Source of the DNA: an uncultured Pseudomonadales bacterium | GTDB taxonomy: Bacteria > Pseudomonadota > Gammaproteobacteria > Pseudomonadales > Azotimanducaceae | Length of the DNA stretch: 38,569 nucleotides | Assembly (NCBI GenBank): GCA_905182155.1 | Contig: CAJJAX010000035.1 | Location: forward strand, 1-38,569 | Reading direction: 5' to 3' | Part shown: positions 33,939-38,569 of the stretch, piece by piece | Layout: the number at the start of each line of letters is the position of its first letter | How positions within the stretch are numbered: position 1 is the stretch's first letter | Made by a program: the position numbers and the translations under genes | Notes under the pieces: generated by a model | The model's database searches: none | Told to the model about the DNA's origin: nothing | What the model saw: only the letters and a program-made list of their open reading frames with translations

Positions 33939-35441
33939 ATGCAGTTTTCTGTCAAATCCAACACCTTACCCAAATCCAGAGTCCCGGCCCTCGTGCTCGG
34001 TTGTTATGACGACTTCAAACTATCGAGTATGGCAAAGCACATAGACGCCCAATCGACAGGCCATCTGGCCAAACTGCTCAAGCGCGATGACTTCACTGGC
34101 AAAGCTGGGCAAACCTTGACCCTGCATGACTTGGACGGCACCACACTCGACCGGTGCATTATCTTAGGGCTGGGGAAGCGCGACGAACTGGATGCAGACC
34201 GGCTCATTACCGTGGCCTCAGCAATTGCCAATGCCACGAAATCGCTCCCCATCAAAAAACTCCTGATAAGCCTTGACGATGTCCGCGCCTCCGAACGGGA
34301 TGACACTTGGCTTGCAACCAAACTGGTCGAGCACTTCAACGATGCAAACTATCAGTATCTTGCAATGAAGGGCAAACAAACAAAAGCTGCGCCCATCACG
34401 CTAACGACCGTTGAACTCCTGGCGGACGCCGATCGCAGCAAAGCGCTCAAGAAAGGCATTAAACTGGGCGCCGCGCTGTCACTCGGGAAGGCCGTCGCCA
34501 AAGATTTGAGTAACGCCCCGGGCAACGTGTGCACCCCGACCTATCTTGCGGATCAAGCCAAAGCCTTGGCCAAACAATATGATTGCCTGACCACGACCGT
34601 GCTCGATGAAAAACAAATGCAGAAGCTGGGCATGGGCGCGTTCCTATCGGTCAGCAAGGGCAGTGACGAGCCTGGCAAGATGATCATTATTCAATATCGG
34701 GGTGCGGCTGCCAGCGTTAAACCCCATGTCCTCGTTGGCAAAGGCATTACCTTTGACACCGGCGGCATCAGCTTGAAGGCCGGCGCGGGTATGTGGGAGA
34801 TGATTTACGATATGTGCGGTGCCGCAACGGTTTTTGGCACGCTCAAAACCATCGCAGAAATCGGACCTAAAATGAACGTGGTGGGTGTCCTGGCAGCGGC
34901 CGAGAATATGCCATCGGCAAGAGCCTCTAAACCCGGCGACATTGTCACAACCATGTCTGGCCAGACGGTCGAAATCCTGAATACCGATGCCGAAGGTCGG
35001 CTCGTTTTATGTGACGCGCTGACCTATGTTGAAAAATTTAATCCTGCAACGGTGGTGGATATCGCGACCTTAACCGGCGCTGTTATTATGGCACTCGGTA
35101 GCCAGGCCTCCGCAGTTTTCTCAAATGATGACGAGGTTGCGCGCAATCTGATTGCCGCGGGGGAACAAACCCGCGATCGCGCTTGGCAGCTACCAATCTG
35201 GGAGACCTACCAAACACAGATCAACAGTGCTTTTGCTGACATGCAAAATATTGGTGGCCGGGAAGCTGGCAGCATCACTGCCGCGTGCTTTCTCGCCCGA
35301 TTCGCCAAGAAATATCGGTGGGCCCATATGGACATCGCCGGCACCTCGTTTAAGTGGGCGGGCACTAAAAAAGGCGCAACCGGCAGACCGGTTGCACTCC
35401 TCACCGAATATCTTTTGCAGTTAGAAGGTCAATCCGCTTGA
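33939..35441 (+). CDS. pepA: PepA, leucyl aminopeptidase
   Basis: A 500-aa M17 metallo-aminopeptidase; E. coli PepA also binds DNA. Metal and active-site motifs: GKGITFDTGGISLKAGAGMW (Lys and Asp ligands) and NTDAEGRLVLCDALTY (Asp, Glu ligands and Arg). I chose the ATG at 33939 with AAAGGA 5 nt before it; the frame extends 13 codons upstream. holC overlaps its stop codon. Confidence 0.96.
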   Translation: MQFSVKSNTLPKSRVPALVLGCYDDFKLSSMAKHIDAQSTGHLAKLLKRDDFTGKAGQTLTLHDLDGTTLDRCIILGLGKRDELDADRLITVASAIANATKSLPIKKLLISLDDVRASERDDTWLATKLVEHFNDANYQYLAMKGKQTKAAPITLTTVELLADADRSKALKKGIKLGAALSLGKAVAKDLSNAPGNVCTPTYLADQAKALAKQYDCLTTTVLDEKQMQKLGMGAFLSVSKGSDEPGKMIIIQYRGAAASVKPHVLVGKGITFDTGGISLKAGAGMWEMIYDMCGAATVFGTLKTIAEIGPKMNVVGVLAAAENMPSARASKPGDIVTTMSGQTVEILNTDAEGRLVLCDALTYVEKFNPATVVDIATLTGAVIMALGSQASAVFSNDDEVARNLIAAGEQTRDRAWQLPIWETYQTQINSAFADMQNIGGREAGSITAACFLARFAKKYRWAHMDIAGTSFKWAGTKKGATGRPVALLTEYLLQLEGQSA

Positions 35442-35857
35442 CCCAAGTAGACTTCTACCAGATTGATTCCAGTGAAGACCCCTTGGTCTTCACCTGCAGG
35501 TTGATCGAAAAAGTCTACCGCCTGGGCCATCAAATTCACGTACACACAAGCTCAGAAGCTGAGGCAAATTCGCTTGATGCGCTGCTGTGGGGCTTTAAGG
35601 CAGCCGCCTTTATTCCCCACGCGCGGGTCACGGCAGATGCCCGCGCGCCGATCCTAATTTGTCATGAAGCGATCCCGGATCGGCATCAGGATGTGCTCAT
35701 CAATTTAAACCCCGGCATCCCAGAATTTTTCAGCCGATTCAACCGGGTCGCAGAAATTGTGCCAAAGGATGACGAAAAACGCGCATCCGCTCGGGACAGT
35801 TTTCGATTCTATAAAGCGCGAGGCTACGCCTTAAAATACCATAAGATGGCTGGATGA
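35438..35857 (+). CDS. holC: HolC, DNA polymerase III chi subunit
   Basis: Clamp-loader-associated subunit that binds SSB. 139 aa: VDFYQIDSSEDPLVFTCRLI, EKVYRLGHQIHVHTSSEAEA, LLWGFKAAAFIPHARV and the C-terminal SARDSFRFYKARGYALKYHK, in normal order. The start is TTG at 35438 overlapping the pepA stop (TTGA), which indicates translational coupling. pepA-holC-valS is a typical order. Confidence 0.92.
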   Translation: MTQVDFYQIDSSEDPLVFTCRLIEKVYRLGHQIHVHTSSEAEANSLDALLWGFKAAAFIPHARVTADARAPILICHEAIPDRHQDVLINLNPGIPEFFSRFNRVAEIVPKDDEKRASARDSFRFYKARGYALKYHKMAG

Positions 35858-36234
35858 TGACCCGCGAGGAATCTAAAAACCAAACGATGCCAAGCGCCCA
35901 TCAAATTCCACTGCTCAGCGATAACCCACCTTTGCGCCGCGCAAAAACGGCCAAAAAAGCGCGTTCATCATCCGGGGCCACCCAGGCCGCTAAAATCACA
36001 TCCAGCGATCCTGATTATGATTCTGACAGCCTGGATCTATTCCAAGAGGTTTTCGCAACCCTTAACCCTCAGTCTGAACAAACCCCCTTCATCGAGCAGC
36101 AAGTCCGGCAGCTTGCGGATGCGTATACGGCTCAAATCGTGCGCCAACTTAGCCAAACCCTTGTGACCGATTTAACTGAAATCATCGATTTGCTTAACCC
36201 CACGCCCTCCCCACCTAAAGAACCTGATCTTTAG
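35854..36234 (+). CDS. unknown protein between holC and valS
   Basis: 126 aa, start overlapping the holC stop (ATGATGA). The N-terminal half is low-complexity, basic and Ser/Thr/Ala-rich (RRAKTAKKARSSSGATQAAK). The C-terminal half (about 55-115) is predicted helical: SLDLFQEVFATLNPQSEQTP and RQLADAYTAQIVRQLSQTLV. It ends in a Pro-rich tail. Small genes in this position occur in other gammaproteobacteria, but I do not recognise a named family. The tight coupling suggests a real gene expressed with holC; a replication-linked role is only guilt by association. Confidence 0.75.
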   Translation: MMTREESKNQTMPSAHQIPLLSDNPPLRRAKTAKKARSSSGATQAAKITSSDPDYDSDSLDLFQEVFATLNPQSEQTPFIEQQVRQLADAYTAQIVRQLSQTLVTDLTEIIDLLNPTPSPPKEPDL

Positions 36235-36279
36235 GCGAACTCGCGTGTATACTTCTGCTTTTTAGTCCCACAGAGCCCC

Positions 36280-38569
36280 ATGGAAAAGTACGATCCAAAA
36301 ACCCTAGAGCAGCGCTGGTATCAGAGCTGGGAATCCGCTGGTTATTTCGCGCCCAGCGGCGAAGGCCCCGCTTTTTCAATTGCAATTCCACCGCCCAATG
36401 TCACCGGCACCTTGCACATGGGCCATGCTTTCCAGCACAGCTTGGTTGACGCGGTCATTCGTCGAAAGCGCATGCAAGGGTACAACACCTTATGGCAGAT
36501 GGGCACGGATCATGCCGGCATCTCAACGCAGTTAATTGTTGCCGAACAATTAGCCAAAGAGAATCTCAAACCGCTGGATATTGGCAGAGACGCCTTCATC
36601 GAACGGGCTTTTGCCTGGAAAGACCAGTCCGGCGGTCAGATCAGTCAACAGCTCCGTCGGATGGGCGCCTCCCTGCACTGGGAGACCGAACGCTTTACCC
36701 TAGATGAAGGGTTAAGCCTCGCCGTCATTGAAGTCTTTACGCGTCTATTTGACGAGGGGTTGATTTACCGCGGCAAACGTTTGGTGAACTGGGATCCCAA
36801 ACTAGAAACCTCGATTTCGGACCTTGAAGTGATTTCGGAGGAAGAAAACGGCTTTCTATGGCATATCCGCTATCCAATGACGGACCTGCCCGATACCTTT
36901 ATCGAAGTCGCAACTACTCGACCTGAGACGATGCTCGGCGATGCGGCGGTGGCCGTTCATCCAGACGACCCTCGCTACAAGCACTTAATCGGGCAGACCG
37001 TTTCATTGCCGCTAAGCGATCGAGTGATCCCCGTGATAGCGGATCATTATGTCGATCCAAGTTTTGGTACCGGCTGCGTAAAGATCACGCCCGCCCACGA
37101 CTTCAACGATTACGACGTCGGCCAGCGCCACAACCTCCCGCTGCAAAGTATCATGAATGCCAATGGCACCATCGCGGCGGATGCGCCCGCCCAATATCGA
37201 GGCCTGGATCGATTCGATGCTCGCCGAAAAATTGTCGAAGACCTGGATGCGGCGGGTTTGCTGGCCAAAGTCGAAGACCATAAGCTGATGGTGCCCCGGG
37301 GCGAAAAATCAGGGGTGGTGATTGAACCATTGCTGAGCGATCAGTGGTTTGTTCAGGTTGGGCCCCTCGCTGAACCTGCGATCAAAGCCGTTGAAAATGG
37401 CGACATTACGTTTAATCCAAAGCAAGCCGAAAACATTTACTTCGCTTGGATGCGAGATCTCAAGGATTGGTGTATCTCCCGGCAGCAATGGTGGGGCCAT
37501 CGTATCCCAGCCTGGTACAACGATGCTGGCGAGGTTTTTGTCGGGAAATCTGAAGCGATGGTTCGAGCAAAATACCAATTGAGCGACGCCGTTCGTCTTC
37601 GTCAAGATGAGGATGTTTTGGACACCTGGTTTTCCTCAGCCCTTTGGACTTTTTCGACCCTTGGCTGGCCCGAGGACACGGCCGCACTCAAAACGTTTCA
37701 TTCAACCGACCTGATGGTGACAGGCCACGACATCATCAGCTTTTGGGTTTCTCGAATGATCATGATGACCTTGAAATTCATGGATGAAGTGCCGTTTAAG
37801 GAAGTGTACATCCACGGCCTGGTTACCGATGCCGAAGGGCAGAAAATGTCGAAATCCAAGGGCAACGGTCTCGACCCGATGGACATTATTGACGGCATAT
37901 CCGCCGAAGCCTTGATCAAAAAACGAACCGAAAACCTACTTCAAGAACGACAACAGGCAAAAATCGAGCGTGCGACTCGCAAAGAATACCCCGATGGCAT
38001 TGCGGCCTATGGTACCGATGCGCTGCGGTTTACGTTCTGCGCGATTGCAACCAGCGCCCGTTCCATGCGGTTCGACTTAAAACGGGTGGAGGGCTACCGA
38101 AACTTTTGCAACAAACTTTGGAACGCCGCTAACTATGTTTTGATGAGCACCGCTGAGCTGACCCAAAGCGATCATCCCGTTGAGTCTGTTGCGGATCAAT
38201 GGATCCGCCTGAAATTCCAAGAAACCAGCAACGCGGTTAATCAGGCGATGAACGACTATCGTTTCGATTTAGCCGCCAAATATATTTATGAGTTTGTCTG
38301 GGACGAATTCTGTGATTGGTATTTGGAACTCTGCAAGCCAGTCCTGCTTTCCGAGACGGCAAGCGATGCTGAGAAAGCCGGCACCCAAACCTGCCTGCTT
38401 GAAACACTCGAAGCAACGTTGCGACTGGCTCATCCCTTCATCCCTTTCATTACAGAGGAACTTTGGCAAAAGCTCCCAACAACCTTAAGACGCGGGCCCT
38501 CACTCATGCTGGCCGAATATCCCAAGACGGCGCCGATTGCGACGAGCAGCGAAGGCATTTTTGCGGATA
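36280..38569 (+). CDS. valS: ValS, valyl-tRNA synthetase, 3' end off window
   Basis: Class I synthetase charging tRNA-Val. The open frame runs from ATG 36280 to the window edge, 763 codons without a stop or frameshift (about 80% of a normal ValRS of 950 aa). Visible: the HIGH-type motif HMGH (46-49) after PPPNVTGTL, the editing domain with [19 protein letters not shown] and [12 protein letters not shown], the [17 protein letters not shown] segment, and KMSKS (522-526) followed by KGNGLDPMD. The anticodon-binding helical domain begins at about 675. It lies 45 bp after the unknown gene. Confidence 0.97.
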   Translation, partial: MEKYDPKTLEQRWYQSWESAGYFAPSGEGPAFSIAIPPPNVTGTLHMGHAFQHSLVDAVIRRKRMQGYNTLWQMGTDHAGISTQLIVAEQLAKENLKPLDIGRDAFIERAFAWKDQSGGQISQQLRRMGASLHWETERFTLDEGLSLAVIEVFTRLFDEGLIYRGKRLVNWDPKLETSISDLEVISEEENGFLWHIRYPMTDLPDTFIEVATTRPETMLGDAAVAVHPDDPRYKHLIGQTVSLPLSDRVIPVIADHYVDPSFGTGCVKITPAHDFNDYDVGQRHNLPLQSIMNANGTIAADAPAQYRGLDRFDARRKIVEDLDAAGLLAKVEDHKLMVPRGEKSGVVIEPLLSDQWFVQVGPLAEPAIKAVENGDITFNPKQAENIYFAWMRDLKDWCISRQQWWGHRIPAWYNDAGEVFVGKSEAMVRAKYQLSDAVRLRQDEDVLDTWFSSALWTFSTLGWPEDTAALKTFHSTDLMVTGHDIISFWVSRMIMMTLKFMDEVPFKEVYIHGLVTDAEGQKMSKSKGNGLDPMDIIDGISAEALIKKRTENLLQERQQAKIERATRKEYPDGIAAYGTDALRFTFCAIATSARSMRFDLKRVEGYRNFCNKLWNAANYVLMSTAELTQSDHPVESVADQWIRLKFQETSNAVNQAMNDYRFDLAAKYIYEFVWDEFCDWYLELCKPVLLSETASDAEKAGTQTCLLETLEATLRLAHPFIPFITEELWQKLPTTLRRGPSLMLAEYPKTAPIATSSEGIFAD

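Overview
The window is a chromosomal segment of a free-living, Gram-negative gammaproteobacterium of moderate G+C (about 50-55% by eye). The evidence is the block of housekeeping neighbours typical of that class: queA, tgt, yajC, secD, secF, suhB, trmJ, iscR and iscS on the left, and lptF/lptG divergent from pepA, holC and valS on the right. LptF/G and a lipoprotein amidase imply an outer membrane. I cannot fix the genus; a marine heterotroph is a guess from the oxidoreductase, hydrolase and dioxygenase content.

Layout. (1) 1-11.4 kb, core: iscS (broken here), iscR, trmJ, suhB (divergent), secF, secD, yajC (frameshifted), tgt, an EAL-HDOD protein, an 874-bp hairpin-rich gap, queA, and a DUF6435 small protein. 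Together these cover Fe-S assembly and its regulator, tRNA methylation and queuosine synthesis, and the SecDF-YajC translocase module. (2) 11.4-15.2 kb, accessory: tRNA-Leu(CAA), then an unknown membrane protein (A), an IS3-family orfA remnant, a frameshifted paralogue (B) of A, a 74-aa unknown protein and an OruR-like AraC regulator. (3) 15.2-22.7 kb, mixed single genes: a polytopic membrane protein, an MSMEG_1061-type PPOX flavoprotein, a lone FliL-like protein, a two-CBS protein, a large exported DUF305 plus LVIVD-propeller fusion, an AmiD-like lipoprotein amidase, and a second copy (85 aa) of the 74-aa unknown protein that carries the same promoter region. (4) 22.7-31.7 kb: a minus-strand set of GMC oxidoreductase, amidohydrolase and Ddn/DUF385-type protein; beta-carbonic anhydrase; HIT protein; MarR-GNAT fusion with a palindrome upstream; TauD-like dioxygenase; PlsC-like acyltransferase; PaaI thioesterase; RDD protein. 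(5) 31.7-38.6 kb, core: lptG-lptF divergent from pepA-holC-unknown-valS (valS runs off the right edge).

Main points for a second look. iscS is a compositional mosaic: a block of about 265 bp of very AT-rich DNA, bounded on one side by a cluster of indels, which looks more like a chimeric assembly than biology but needs checking. yajC carries a frameshift of about 4 nt. The best candidate for something undescribed is the small protein family at 13820-14044 and 22472-22729, duplicated together with an approximately 90-bp promoter/leader, one copy lying between an AraC-type regulator and a duplicated membrane-protein family. Other signals are an IscR type-1-like operator, nested hairpins at 9490-9690, a perfect palindrome upstream of the MarR-GNAT gene and a palindrome covering the lptG/RDD convergent stop codons.
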